Shown here: positions 21,855-30,447 of the stretch, in pieces
How the letters are laid out: every line of letters begins with the position of its first letter
Position numbering within the stretch: the stretch's first letter is position 1
Assembly (NCBI RefSeq): GCF_006539725.1
Contig: NZ_BJNO01000029.1
Span: forward strand, 1-54,707
Source of the DNA: Klebsiella terrigena
GTDB lineage: Bacteria > Pseudomonadota > Gammaproteobacteria > Enterobacterales > Enterobacteriaceae
Length of the DNA stretch: 54,707 nt
Reading direction: 5' to 3'
Notes under the pieces: generated by a model
Told to the model about the DNA's origin: nothing
The model's input: only the letters and a program-made list of their open reading frames with translations
Databases searched by the model: none
Position numbers and translations under genes: made by a program

Positions 21855-22576
21855 CGGCTATTCTCGACGATATACTGGTAGCAGCTGGCGATATGCTTAG
21901 CGATACCAAACTCCACCAGTTCCCCTCGCTCGTTATAGCCTCGGCGGTTTTTTACCAGCAGAGGCTCTGACGCGCTGATTTGCAGAATTTCACTATCGCT
22001 TTCCGTGGGAAGCTCCGCGGTAATAATGTCCTGGAAGCTTTCAATATTTTCGTTATTTTCCTCCAGCATGCTGTACAAGCCGCCGTCAAATGCCTCCAAC
22101 GTCAATTGACCCAGACGCGGGGTTAGCCAGATATAGTTCACCTGTGCAGGCAACTCATTTTGCCGGAAGATTGTCCTGGTCAGCCGATAGATCATGGTTC
22201 CAGCATTCAGATCGAACTCGCGTGCGATCGGCTCCGGCGGCAACAGCCGCTCCAGCTTCAGGTTATTACGTGAAATAGGATGCTGCTGTTGCCCATCCAC
22301 TAATCGAATTCGAGTTTTCACCCCCTGTTTCTCAGAGGTGCTGATAACCATCGTACCAATGCCCGCCTGGCGTTTTACCAACCCTTTCGCCACCAGCTCG
22401 GCCAGCGCCCGCCGAGCCGTAATGCGGCTCACACCAAACAACTCTTCAAACTCCGCTTCAGTCGGCAGCACATCATTTTTTTTGTAGGTGCCGGTTTTCA
22501 ACCTCTTCAGCAGAATGTCGTATAGTTGGGCGTATAAAGGTTTCGCACCACGAGAATAATCCAGCTCTTCTTTCAT
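21851..22576 (-). CDS. GntR-family (HutC/UTRA) transcriptional regulator
   Basis: A 241-residue repressor-type regulator. The N-terminal winged helix spans about residues 10-78 (PLYAQLYDILLKRLKTGTY, LPTEAEFEELFGVSRITARR, LAELVAKGLVKRQAGIGTMV), and the C-terminal UTRA effector domain ends the protein (RRGYNERGELVEFGIAKH). HutC-type regulators usually sense a sugar phosphate or related metabolite. It lies third in the sulfatase operon behind GGAGTGAG and overlaps the DUF202 gene by four bases. The 14-bp palindrome over the operon promoter at 25832-25845 is its likely operator. Confidence 0.9.
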   Translation of the reverse strand: MKEELDYSRGAKPLYAQLYDILLKRLKTGTYKKNDVLPTEAEFEELFGVSRITARRALAELVAKGLVKRQAGIGTMVISTSEKQGVKTRIRLVDGQQQHPISRNNLKLERLLPPEPIAREFDLNAGTMIYRLTRTIFRQNELPAQVNYIWLTPRLGQLTLEAFDGGLYSMLEENNENIESFQDIITAELPTESDSEILQISASEPLLVKNRRGYNERGELVEFGIAKHIASCYQYIVENSR

Positions 22577-22619
22577 AAACTTCTCACTCCGTTACCCCGG
22601 CCTCAGCCGGGGATACCAC

Positions 22620-24365
22620 TCAATCAAGTCGCATTTCTAACGCCATCTTATAGTACACACTCTGATGCTGCTCCTCCGGAACCTCGTTCTGTACGAAGGT
22701 CCACAGATTTTCGCGAGTCCATTCAGCTTCGCAGGTAGCCCGTAGTTTTGCCGCCAGCGCCTGCTGACCGCTCCCCTCCAGATGCTGGAACAACGCAAAC
22801 AGGCCATAGCGCACCTGCGGTTCAAAGTCGGCCAGTTCTGGCAACAGATGCGGGTCCAGCCCCAACAGCGGGCTCTGTTTATCATCCAGGCCATAGCGCA
22901 CGTACAGTTCACCGGGCGTATCGTTTTCCTGCATGATCCTAATCATATTTTCTCGCAGCCTCTGTGCCGCTTGTTCATCACGGCACTGGGTTTGCTGCGT
23001 CGGGTCGGTCTCTAAATCATATAAACGGTGGCCAAAGCGATCGACGCTGCGAGTCATCACCGACTCGACGGGGATTTTCATTACCGGACAGCCTTTGGTA
23101 AAACGAAACGGTGGATGCAGGGTCGTTTCACGTAGTTCCTGCGGCGTAAAGCGGCGATTGATACGGGTCGGCATCAGGGTATATTCGAACAGGCCATCAA
23201 TGCCCCTCTCAACGGGCGAGCGCATATAAACATAGCGCCCATCGGTAATATTGATATGGCAACCATGATAGCCAAACAGGGCATAGTCGCGTACCGGCGT
23301 ATCATCGCGCAGCACGGGAAGCAGCGACATGCCCTGCATATCCGCCGGTTTATCGACACCGAAACAGTCGAGAAGCGTTGCGGGAATATCGATAGTTTGC
23401 GCCAGCGCCTGGCGGGACTCCCCCGCGCCGCCGTACTGCGGATGCCAGATAAAGCAGGGTATATCCGCGACTTCGTTATACAGCGGCATAATATTTTTCC
23501 CCCACCATTCGTGCTCGCCGAGCAGAAAACCGTGGTCGGTGTTGACGATAAGCATGGTGTCGCGCCACAGATCGTAACGATCCATATAATCCAGAACTTT
23601 GCCAACATACGTATCCACCATAGTCAGCAGCGCCATATAATACTTTTGGATGACACTCTTACGTTCGGCAGTTTCGGTGACAAAATAGTAGGGCGGCCAG
23701 CCGTCGAACTGCGCAGGATCATCAATGCCGTACATCTTCAGGTACTTTTCCGGCACGAAAAACGGCTCATGCGGATCGAAACACTCCAGCTGCAAGAACC
23801 AATTGTCGCTGGCATGGTTGGTATCAATAAACTCAAGCCCCTTGCCGATCGTCCTCGCCAGATGGTGGTCTTCTTCGTTCTGCATAAACTGCACGTTAAT
23901 TTGGTGCTGCACCCGGCTGGCGATTCGTCGCTGCTTAATCTCATTCGGTTCACCCGATTCGTAGCGGTATTCTGGTTTCTTCACGACCCCCTTCCAGGCG
24001 TCGCCCTCCTGCCCGCGCACGAACTCAAAAGAACTGTAGCGCGAATGATAGGTCGCCCCGCCATCTCGCCAGTAGTGCTTATGGTCCGTCACCAGGTGAG
24101 TGTGAATACCCTTTTTCTTCAGTATTTCCGGGACAGAATCATCGAATGGCTCGAGCGGCGACCAGCCACGATGGAGAAAATTGTAGCGCCCGGTATGCAA
24201 CTCTCTACGGGCAGGCATACACGGCATGCTGCCAACGTAAAAGTTATCAAAACGCACCGTGCGCTCCCGCAGTCGCTGAAAATTCGGCGTGATCGCCCGA
24301 TCGCTGCCGTAAGCTGACAACAGACGTTTGTTCAGCGAATCAAACATCAACATAATCGCTTTCAT
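22620..24365 (-). CDS. Cysteine-type sulfatase, cytoplasmic
   Basis: A 581-residue type I sulfatase. The formylglycine signature C-x-P-x-R is CMPAR at residues 49-53, followed by RELHTGR, so it needs a maturase. Metal-site segments include MLMFDSLNKRLLS at the start and NTDHGFLLGEHEWWGKN in the middle. There is no signal peptide, so it should act in the cytoplasm; AslA-type enzymes are periplasmic. AAGGAG precedes the ATG, 21 bases behind the PTS gene. The substrate is unknown. Pairing with a PTS transporter suggests an imported sulfated sugar or sugar phosphate. Confidence 0.9.
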   Translation of the reverse strand: MKAIMLMFDSLNKRLLSAYGSDRAITPNFQRLRERTVRFDNFYVGSMPCMPARRELHTGRYNFLHRGWSPLEPFDDSVPEILKKKGIHTHLVTDHKHYWRDGGATYHSRYSSFEFVRGQEGDAWKGVVKKPEYRYESGEPNEIKQRRIASRVQHQINVQFMQNEEDHHLARTIGKGLEFIDTNHASDNWFLQLECFDPHEPFFVPEKYLKMYGIDDPAQFDGWPPYYFVTETAERKSVIQKYYMALLTMVDTYVGKVLDYMDRYDLWRDTMLIVNTDHGFLLGEHEWWGKNIMPLYNEVADIPCFIWHPQYGGAGESRQALAQTIDIPATLLDCFGVDKPADMQGMSLLPVLRDDTPVRDYALFGYHGCHINITDGRYVYMRSPVERGIDGLFEYTLMPTRINRRFTPQELRETTLHPPFRFTKGCPVMKIPVESVMTRSVDRFGHRLYDLETDPTQQTQCRDEQAAQRLRENMIRIMQENDTPGELYVRYGLDDKQSPLLGLDPHLLPELADFEPQVRYGLFALFQHLEGSGQQALAAKLRATCEAEWTRENLWTFVQNEVPEEQHQSVYYKMALEMRLD

Positions 24366-24386
24366 GCTTTACTCCTTGTTTTTCGT

Positions 24387-25802
24387 TCACGCCGTTTCTT
24401 TATCGTAACCACGTATTTTTCCGACGATATATGTCAGCACGAAGGCTGCGGCACAGCCGGTTAACCACGACATGATGTACTGTAAATATTTACCGTCTGC
24501 GATGAGAGGCAGTGCGGACAGTCCGGCCGCCCCGATGCCATTAGTCGAAACGCCCAGCAGCACCACCATCATCCCGCCGAAGCCCGCCCCAATAGAACCG
24601 GTAATAAAAGCGAATCCGGCCGGAATATTGACGCCGAAAATAGTCGGTTCACCGACAGCCAGGATGGAGGTCGGGATCGCCCCTTTGGCTATTTTCTTCA
24701 TCATCGGGTCACGCGTCAGCAGCAGTACCGCCGTCGCCGCACCAACCATTCCGGCGTTGGACATAATCTGGATGGCGAACAGCGGCGCGTGGCCGGTGGC
24801 GTTAATCATTTCAATATGAATAGGAAACAGGCCATGGTGCAGGCCAAGAGAGATTAAAAACGGGAAGAGTGCAGAGAGAACAAAGCCTGCAGCGATACCG
24901 CCGCCAGCAAGCAGGCCGTTCAGGCTATGAAGAATGCCGTCGGAAACGACTCCGGCAACGGGCATGATTACGAACAGCAACGCCGCCGCCATCACCACCA
25001 GAACAATGGTCGGAGTCACCACGACATCAACAATATCCGGGACAAAGCGGCGGACCTGTTTTTCCAGCAGACACATCAGCCAGGCGCAAAGAATGACGCC
25101 AACCAGCCCACCTTGCCCCGGGATCAGCCCCAGCGCGGTAATTTGCGGCACGATGGTGATCGCCCCCAGCAGGCCGCCCATCACCGCGTTGCCATCAAAC
25201 TCCTTCGCCGCCGTCACGCCGGTATAGATGGAGAGGAAACCAAACAGCGCCTTAGAGACGATATCAAGGAACTGGCTGACGCCCAGCATGTGCCGCTGAT
25301 CGAGCACCACCTGAGTTGGCGACAGATCGCCCAACGCCGCCACATGATGTGCCAGCGCCCAGGAGGCGGCAGAGTTCGACAGCATGTTGTTAATGCCCAT
25401 CAGGATACCGGCAGCAATCAATGACGGCAGGATGGGCACGAATATATTGGCGATATGTTTGAGAATGATTTTAGTCCGGGTCTGCTTTTTCGCCTTTTCC
25501 CGCGCCTGCTTAGCTTTTAGCTCGACGGCGCTGAGCGGGGTATCATCCGCCGGTTGCCCCTTGAGCCGGTCGTTAATCACATTGGCAACCTTCGACGATT
25601 TACCCGGCCCGACGATAACCTGCAAGGTGTCGTCCTCCACCACGCCGAGCACGCCTGCAATACTTTTAAGCGCGGTGATATCCACGAGTGATTGGTCACC
25701 GATAGTTATCCGCACGCGGGTCATACAGTTAGTGACATGCAGCAAATTGGATAAGCCGCCACAGTGCTTCACAATCGCGTTTCCCACCTGGTTGTAGTCC
25801 AT
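24387..25802 (-). CDS. PTS EIIBC permease of the sucrose/trehalose/MurNAc type
   Basis: A 471-residue sugar phosphotransferase permease. The EIIB domain is N-terminal with the phosphorylated Cys26 in TNCMTRVRI, resembling the GNCMTRLR of MurP. The EIIC domain (about residues 105-465) is polytopic and has the sugar-site motif VGEPTIFGVN. No EIIA domain is fused and none is encoded nearby, so it probably takes phosphate from the general EIIA-Glc, as MurP does. First gene of the sulfatase operon, with AAGGAA before the ATG and a CRP-like site plus palindrome upstream. Substrate unknown; a (sulfated) amino sugar or disaccharide is plausible. Confidence 0.9.
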   Translation of the reverse strand: MDYNQVGNAIVKHCGGLSNLLHVTNCMTRVRITIGDQSLVDITALKSIAGVLGVVEDDTLQVIVGPGKSSKVANVINDRLKGQPADDTPLSAVELKAKQAREKAKKQTRTKIILKHIANIFVPILPSLIAAGILMGINNMLSNSAASWALAHHVAALGDLSPTQVVLDQRHMLGVSQFLDIVSKALFGFLSIYTGVTAAKEFDGNAVMGGLLGAITIVPQITALGLIPGQGGLVGVILCAWLMCLLEKQVRRFVPDIVDVVVTPTIVLVVMAAALLFVIMPVAGVVSDGILHSLNGLLAGGGIAAGFVLSALFPFLISLGLHHGLFPIHIEMINATGHAPLFAIQIMSNAGMVGAATAVLLLTRDPMMKKIAKGAIPTSILAVGEPTIFGVNIPAGFAFITGSIGAGFGGMMVVLLGVSTNGIGAAGLSALPLIADGKYLQYIMSWLTGCAAAFVLTYIVGKIRGYDKETA

Positions 25803-25827
25803 ACAGAGGTTCCTTTATTATTTTGGC

Positions 25828-25877
25828 GGCAATTGTTATAACAATATAATGTTATCATGTTTGTGAAGGGTGTCATA
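25828..25877 (-). promoter_or_regulatory. Control region of the PTS-sulfatase operon: CRP-like site, -10 and palindromic operator
   Basis: On the minus strand, TATAAC (25840-25835) is a good -10 box. TGTGAAGGGTGTCATA (25862-25877 on the plus strand) fits the CRP consensus, with its centre exactly 41.5 bases before a start at 25828, the class II position. ATTGTTATAACAAT (25832-25845) is a 14-bp perfect palindrome lying over the -10 box and is the likely site of the operon's GntR regulator. Confidence 0.65.
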
Positions 25878-25913
25878 AAGGCGAATTAACGATCGCTATT
25901 GGGGGAAGAAACG

Positions 25914-25935
25914 AAAAAGGAGGCCGAAGCCTCCT
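25914..25935 (-). terminator. Intrinsic terminator of metE
   Basis: AGGAGGC / GCCTCCT stem with a four-base loop, followed on the minus strand by five T. It lies 188 bases behind the metE stop, after a REP-like stretch. Confidence 0.8.
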
Positions 25936-25964
25936 GAAGTAGATGTGGGATATTGGGCTGGCAT

Positions 25965-26045
25965 TACCCGGGTCGCGCTGCGCTTGGCTGGGCTACCGTC
26001 GCCCGAATCTCTGCCGGATGGCGCCTGACCTACCGCCTAAAAACT
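25965..26045. repeat. REP/BIME-like palindromic stretch
   Basis: ACCCGGGTCGCGCTGCGCTTGGCTGGGCTAC is replaced here by its key parts: CCCGGGT, CTGCGCT and GGCTGGGCTAC form one imperfect hairpin, and GCCGGATGGCG..GACCTACCG beside it resembles half of an enterobacterial REP unit. It fills part of the gap between metE and its terminator. Limits are approximate. Confidence 0.45.
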
Positions 26046-26123
26046 GCAATATCAATGGATTATGCGATTCCCGTGGGCCGATGCAAGCGCCGCACCGCCG
26101 AGCAACTTCTTGCGAGCGCTACA

Positions 26124-28385
26124 TTACGCCTGACGCAGGTTCTGCGCGGCTTTGACCATGTTCGCCAGCGCCGCACGGGTTTCCGGCCAGCCGCGAGTCT
26201 TCAGTCCGCAGTCCGGGTTAACCCACAGACGCTCCGCCGGGATGCGCTGAGCGGCCTTCTCCAGCAGGGCTTCAATCCACGCCACGCTCGGGACGTTAGG
26301 CGAGTGGATGTCATACACGCCCGGGCCGATTTCGTTCGGATATTCGAACTCCTCGAACGACTCCAGCAGCTCCATGTCGGAACGCGAGGTCTCAATGGTA
26401 ATCACGTCCGCATCCAGCGCGGCGATAGAATCCATGATGTCATTGAACTCGCAGTAACACATATGGGTATGGATCTGGGTATCATCCTGCGCCACGGCGG
26501 CGTTGATACGGAAGGCTTCCACGCCCCACTGCAGGTATGCATCCCAGTCGCTCCGCTTCAGGGGCAGGCCTTCTCGCAGCGCCGGTTCATCAATCTGGAT
26601 AATGCCGATACCGGCCGCTTCCAGATCCGCCACTTCGTCACGCAGCGCCAGCGCAATCTGCTTCGCGATGGTTTCGCGGCTGACGTCTTCGCGGGGGAAT
26701 GACCAGCACAGGATCGTCACCGGACCGGTGAGCATGCCTTTCACCGGCTTGTCGGTAAGAGACTGCGCGTATTTCGCCCACTCAACGGTGATAGCTTCCG
26801 GGCGGCTGACGTCGCCAATCACCACCGGCGGCTTGACGCAGCGCGAACCGTAGCTCTGCACCCAGCCGTTTTGCGTAAAGATAAAGCCGTCGAGGTGCTC
26901 ACCGAAATACTCCACCATGTCGTTACGCTCGGCTTCACCGTGCACCAGCACGTCGAGACCTAAACGCTCCTGCTCAACGATCGCCTGCTTAATATGCTCC
27001 GCGATGCCGGTACGGTAGTTATTAGCGTCGAGATTGCCTTTCTTGAAGTCCAGGCGCAGGCCGCGAATTTCGGTGGTCTGCGGGAAAGAGCCGATGGTCG
27101 TGGTCGGCCACGCCGGCAGGTTAAAGCGGCTGCGCTGGGCCTGGGCACGCTCTGCGTACGGGCTGTTGCGCTGGCTGTCCCGGGCGGTAATGGCCGCCAG
27201 ACGTTTTTCCACCGCGGCGTTGTGTACGCGAGTTGAGTGACGGCGGGCCTGAATCGGCGCGCTCCACGCCTCAATGGCGCCGGTATCGCCGCTGTTCAGC
27301 GCATCGCGCAGCAGCGCCAGCTCGGCGCATTTTTGCAGAGCGAAGGCAAACCAGCTTTTCACCTCCGCATCCAGGCGGGTTTCCACGCTCAGGTCGATCG
27401 GGCTGTGCAGCAGGGAGCAGGAGGAGGCGACCCACAGCTGACGTTTGCCGACGATCTCTTTAATTTGCGCATATTTCTCGGTGAGATCTGCACGCCAGAC
27501 GTTACGACCGTTGACCAGGCCCGCGGAGAGCAGCCAGTCTGACGGCAGGCGCGCGTGCAGCCCGGCAACATCATCTTTACCGTGAACCAGGTCAACGTGC
27601 AGACCCTGCACCGGCAGCGCGGTGATGACGTCGAGGTTGGCGCTAACCCCTTCAAAATAGGTGGTCAGCAGCAGCTTAACCTGGCCCTGCAGCGCGTCGT
27701 ATGCCGGCTTGAAGGCATCCAGCCACGCCTGCGGCAGCTCCAGCACCAGCGCCGGCTCATCAATCTGCACCCACTCAACGCCGCGTTTTGCCAGCTCAGC
27801 CAGCACCTGCTGATAGACCGGCAGAATGTCATTCAGCAGCGCCAGGCGATCGAACTGCTCGCCCTTCACTTTACCCAGCCACAGATAAGTAACCGGGCCA
27901 AGCAGCACGGGCTTCACCTTATGGCCCAGCGCCAGCGCTTCGTCAACTTCGTCCAGCAGCTGGGTCCAGGTCAGTTTGAACGCCTGACCTTTCACAAACT
28001 CCGGCACCATGTAGTGATAGTTGGTGTTAAACCATTTGGTCATTTCCGCCGCTGCCGCCGGCTCACCGGTCGGCGCGCGGCCGCGGCCAATGCGGAACAG
28101 CGTATCGATATCGACGGAGCCGTCTTTGTTCTGATGACGAGCCGGCACGTTGCCCAGAAGCAGGCTGGTAGTCAGAACATGGTCGTACCAGGCGAAATCG
28201 CCCACCGGCAGCAGATCGATACCCGCCTGCTTTTGCTGATCCCAGTGGCGAGCGCGCAGCTCACGGCCCGCTGCCAGCAGCTCTTCACGGGTTGCGTTAC
28301 CCGCCCAGTAGCTCTCTTGCGCTTTTTTCAGCTCGCGGCGAAGACCAACGCGAGGGAAACCGAGGGTGTGATTGATAATTGTCAT
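26124..28385 (-). CDS. metE: Cobalamin-independent methionine synthase
   Basis: Transfers the methyl group from 5-methyltetrahydrofolate-triglutamate to homocysteine. The 753 residues equal E. coli MetE. Zinc and homocysteine ligands are visible: His641 and Cys643 in [11 protein letters not shown], Glu665 in [10 protein letters not shown] and Cys726 in [10 protein letters not shown]. The start [12 protein letters not shown] at 28385 is preferred over an in-frame ATG 19 codons upstream because GAGG precedes it and it matches the family. Divergent from metR, which activates it. Confidence 0.98.
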   Translation of the reverse strand: MTIINHTLGFPRVGLRRELKKAQESYWAGNATREELLAAGRELRARHWDQQKQAGIDLLPVGDFAWYDHVLTTSLLLGNVPARHQNKDGSVDIDTLFRIGRGRAPTGEPAAAAEMTKWFNTNYHYMVPEFVKGQAFKLTWTQLLDEVDEALALGHKVKPVLLGPVTYLWLGKVKGEQFDRLALLNDILPVYQQVLAELAKRGVEWVQIDEPALVLELPQAWLDAFKPAYDALQGQVKLLLTTYFEGVSANLDVITALPVQGLHVDLVHGKDDVAGLHARLPSDWLLSAGLVNGRNVWRADLTEKYAQIKEIVGKRQLWVASSCSLLHSPIDLSVETRLDAEVKSWFAFALQKCAELALLRDALNSGDTGAIEAWSAPIQARRHSTRVHNAAVEKRLAAITARDSQRNSPYAERAQAQRSRFNLPAWPTTTIGSFPQTTEIRGLRLDFKKGNLDANNYRTGIAEHIKQAIVEQERLGLDVLVHGEAERNDMVEYFGEHLDGFIFTQNGWVQSYGSRCVKPPVVIGDVSRPEAITVEWAKYAQSLTDKPVKGMLTGPVTILCWSFPREDVSRETIAKQIALALRDEVADLEAAGIGIIQIDEPALREGLPLKRSDWDAYLQWGVEAFRINAAVAQDDTQIHTHMCYCEFNDIMDSIAALDADVITIETSRSDMELLESFEEFEYPNEIGPGVYDIHSPNVPSVAWIEALLEKAAQRIPAERLWVNPDCGLKTRGWPETRAALANMVKAAQNLRQA

Positions 28386-28429
28386 TTTTTGAGCCTCATG
28401 ATGTGCCAATCCTAAGGATTTTAAATTCA

Positions 28430-28530
28430 GAGAAGGCGGCAAGTTTGCTCATCCCCGGGAGATTACATAAGTAAGTGACCGGGGTGAGGAAGTGCGGCCA
28501 ACGCACCATAAATTCGAAAGATAAAGGATT
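28430..28530. repeat. ERIC-like element in the metE-metR gap
   Basis: CATCCCCGGGAGATTACATA and AGTAAGTGACCGGGGTGAGG at 28451-28490 are close to the conserved ERIC centre, followed by GCGGCCAACGCAC as in the consensus. The outer edges are uncertain. It lies between the metE start and the Met boxes. Confidence 0.8.
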
Positions 28531-28531
28531 T

Positions 28532-28547
28532 AGACGTCCAGATGTTT
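28532..28547. promoter_or_regulatory. Tandem MetJ (Met) boxes between metE and metR
   Basis: AGACGTCC followed directly by AGATGTTT matches two tandem eight-base Met boxes (consensus AGACGTCT), seven and five matches of eight. A third weaker copy may follow. Position fits MetJ-SAM repression of metR, and possibly metE. Confidence 0.7.
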
Positions 28548-28606
28548 ACACATCCATAATTGGCGGTTACTGTATATTCCTCAAGCGCAAATTATTCATG
28601 CCGAAG

Positions 28607-28619
28607 TGAAGGACTTTCA
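28607..28619 (+). promoter_or_regulatory. MetR-type site overlapping the metR ribosome site
   Basis: TGAAGGACTTTCA fits the MetR consensus TGAA-N5-TTCA perfectly. It contains the AAGGA ribosome site of metR and its last base is the A of the metR ATG. Confidence 0.6.
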
Positions 28620-29572
28620 TGATCGAAATTAAACACCTGAAAACGCTGCTGGCGTTGCGGAATAGCGGTTCACTCGCGGGCGCTGCGGCGGCCCTGCACC
28701 AGACCCAATCCGCCCTGTCCCACCAGTTCAGCGATCTGGAACAGCGCCTTGGCTTCCGTCTGTTTGTGCGTAAAAGTCAGCCTTTGCGCTTCACCGCGCA
28801 GGGCGAAATTTTGCTGCAGCTAGCACACCAGGTGCTGCCGCAAATCACCCGCGCCCTGCAGGACTGTAACGAGCCGCAGCAAACCCGGCTGCGCATCGCC
28901 ATTGAGTGTCATAGCTGCATACAGTGGCTGACGCCGGCGCTCGAGAGCTTCCGCGCCAGCTGGCCGCACGTTGAGGTTGATTTCCAGTCCGGGGTGACCT
29001 TTGACCCGCAGCCCGCGCTCCAGCAGGGCGAGCTGGATCTGGTGATGACGTCCGATATTCTGCCGCGCAGCGGGCTGCACTATTCGCCGATGTTTGATTT
29101 TGAAGTGCGCCTGGTGCTGGCGCCGGATCATCCGCTGGCCTTGAAAACGCGGATTGTGCCGGAAGACCTGGCCGCAGAGCTGCTGCTGATTTACCCGGTG
29201 CAACGCAGTCGCCTGGATATCTGGCGCCACTTTCTGCAGCCGGCAGGTATCAGCCCGCAGCTGAAGAGCGTCGATAATACGCTGCTGCTCATTCAGATGG
29301 TTGCCGCGCGGATGGGCATCGCGGCGCTGCCGCACTGGGTGGTGGAGAATTTTGAACGCCAGGGTCTGGTGGTCACCAAAACCCTGGGTGAAGGCCTGTG
29401 GAGCCGGCTATACTCCGCCGTGCGCGACGGCGAGCAGCGTCAGCCGGTTACCGAAGCATTTATTCGCTCAGCGCGGAACCACGCTTGCGATCATCTGCCG
29501 TTTGTCCGGAGTGCGGAGCGACCCAATGGCGATGGACCCACAGCGAGGCCAGGATCACCAGAGCCCCGATAA
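28619..29572 (+). CDS. metR: LysR-type regulator of methionine genes MetR
   Basis: Homocysteine-responsive LysR regulator that activates metE and others and represses itself. The 317 residues equal E. coli. The N-terminal helix-turn-helix is [20 protein letters not shown] and [20 protein letters not shown]; the effector domain begins around residue 90. It is divergent from metE. Its last 113 bases overlap the 3' end of yigM on the other strand. The final 25 residues, encoded in the overlap, remain similar to the E. coli tail. Confidence 0.97.
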   Translation: MIEIKHLKTLLALRNSGSLAGAAAALHQTQSALSHQFSDLEQRLGFRLFVRKSQPLRFTAQGEILLQLAHQVLPQITRALQDCNEPQQTRLRIAIECHSCIQWLTPALESFRASWPHVEVDFQSGVTFDPQPALQQGELDLVMTSDILPRSGLHYSPMFDFEVRLVLAPDHPLALKTRIVPEDLAAELLLIYPVQRSRLDIWRHFLQPAGISPQLKSVDNTLLLIQMVAARMGIAALPHWVVENFERQGLVVTKTLGEGLWSRLYSAVRDGEQRQPVTEAFIRSARNHACDHLPFVRSAERPNGDGPTARPGSPEPR

Positions 29573-30359
29573 TAAAGCTCGGCCAGTGGGGCTGTTCCTG
29601 CCAGATGGCAAGGTTAACCAGCAGCCCGGCTGGAACATGGACGTTATTCATGATGCCCAGCGTTCCGGCATCCACCTGCGTCGCCCCGTAGTTCCACATA
29701 AAGTACCCCAACCCTGAAGCCACCACGCCAAGCCATACCAGAATGCTCCACTGCACCGTGGTCGTCGGCAGCCTGTGCGGGTTGCCCAGCATAAGCCAGG
29801 CCGCTACCGCCACCAGTAGCGCTCCCATATAGAACCACGCAAAAGCGTTGTGCTGGGGCATCGGCCGCAGCTCCATCAGGCGTTTGTAGCCCACCATGCC
29901 GATGGCAAAGCAGATATTCGACAGCTGAACCAGCAGCAGCCCGGTCCAGAAATGATCGCTCACTTTATCGTAGCGAATAATGGCCGCCCCCAGCACCGCC
30001 AGCCCGGCGCTGAGCAGATAGCCCCAGCGCAGCCTGCGCCCGCTGATCAGGTCATAAATCAGGGTGATATAGAGCGGCGTAAACACCGTAAACAGCAGAA
30101 ATTCGGAGACCGTCAGGTAGAGGTAAGCGCGGAACGCCAGCAGATACATGATGCCAAGCTGCATGGCCCCTACCAGCATATACAGCACGATAGTCCGCGG
30201 CGACTGCCCGCGGGTGCGCAAAAACGGCAGGAATACCAGCGCCGCCAGCCCAACGCGCATCAGCACCGAAAAATAGCTATCAACGCTGCCCGCCAGGTAC
30301 TCGCCGATCAGGCTAAAGGAGAAGGCCCACAGGATGGTGGTAATAATCAGTAGCGCCAC
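29460..30359 (-). CDS. yigM: Biotin importer YigM (EamA family)
   Basis: Inner-membrane carboxylate/biotin transporter of the drug/metabolite (EamA) superfamily; in E. coli YigM is the biotin importer. The 299 residues equal E. coli, with ten predicted helices in two EamA repeats (start [20 protein letters not shown]). The C-terminal tail after the last helix (about 33 residues) is encoded by the segment that overlaps metR. The upstream neighbour yigL lies on the same strand 88 bases away. Confidence 0.92.
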   Translation of the reverse strand: MALLIITTILWAFSFSLIGEYLAGSVDSYFSVLMRVGLAALVFLPFLRTRGQSPRTIVLYMLVGAMQLGIMYLLAFRAYLYLTVSEFLLFTVFTPLYITLIYDLISGRRLRWGYLLSAGLAVLGAAIIRYDKVSDHFWTGLLLVQLSNICFAIGMVGYKRLMELRPMPQHNAFAWFYMGALLVAVAAWLMLGNPHRLPTTTVQWSILVWLGVVASGLGYFMWNYGATQVDAGTLGIMNNVHVPAGLLVNLAIWQEQPHWPSFIIGALVILASLWVHRHWVAPHSGQTADDRKRGSALSE

Positions 30360-30447
30360 AATGAATGTCTCTCAGGAGGAAGAACGCTCATTGTAGCGAA
30401 GAGTCAGGTTGACAACTGGATAATAAATCGCCAGTCGTCAATCTTTA

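Noticed and set aside
23256-24317. 353-codon plus-strand frame inside the sulfatase gene
   Set aside because: Antisense to the sulfatase, whose motifs are all intact; no domain recognised.
27555-28415. 286-codon plus-strand frame opposite metE
   Set aside because: Antisense shadow of an intact metE.
28386-28442. N-terminal extension of metE by 19 codons
   Set aside because: [12 protein letters not shown] is the family start and has its own ribosome site; the extension runs into the ERIC element.
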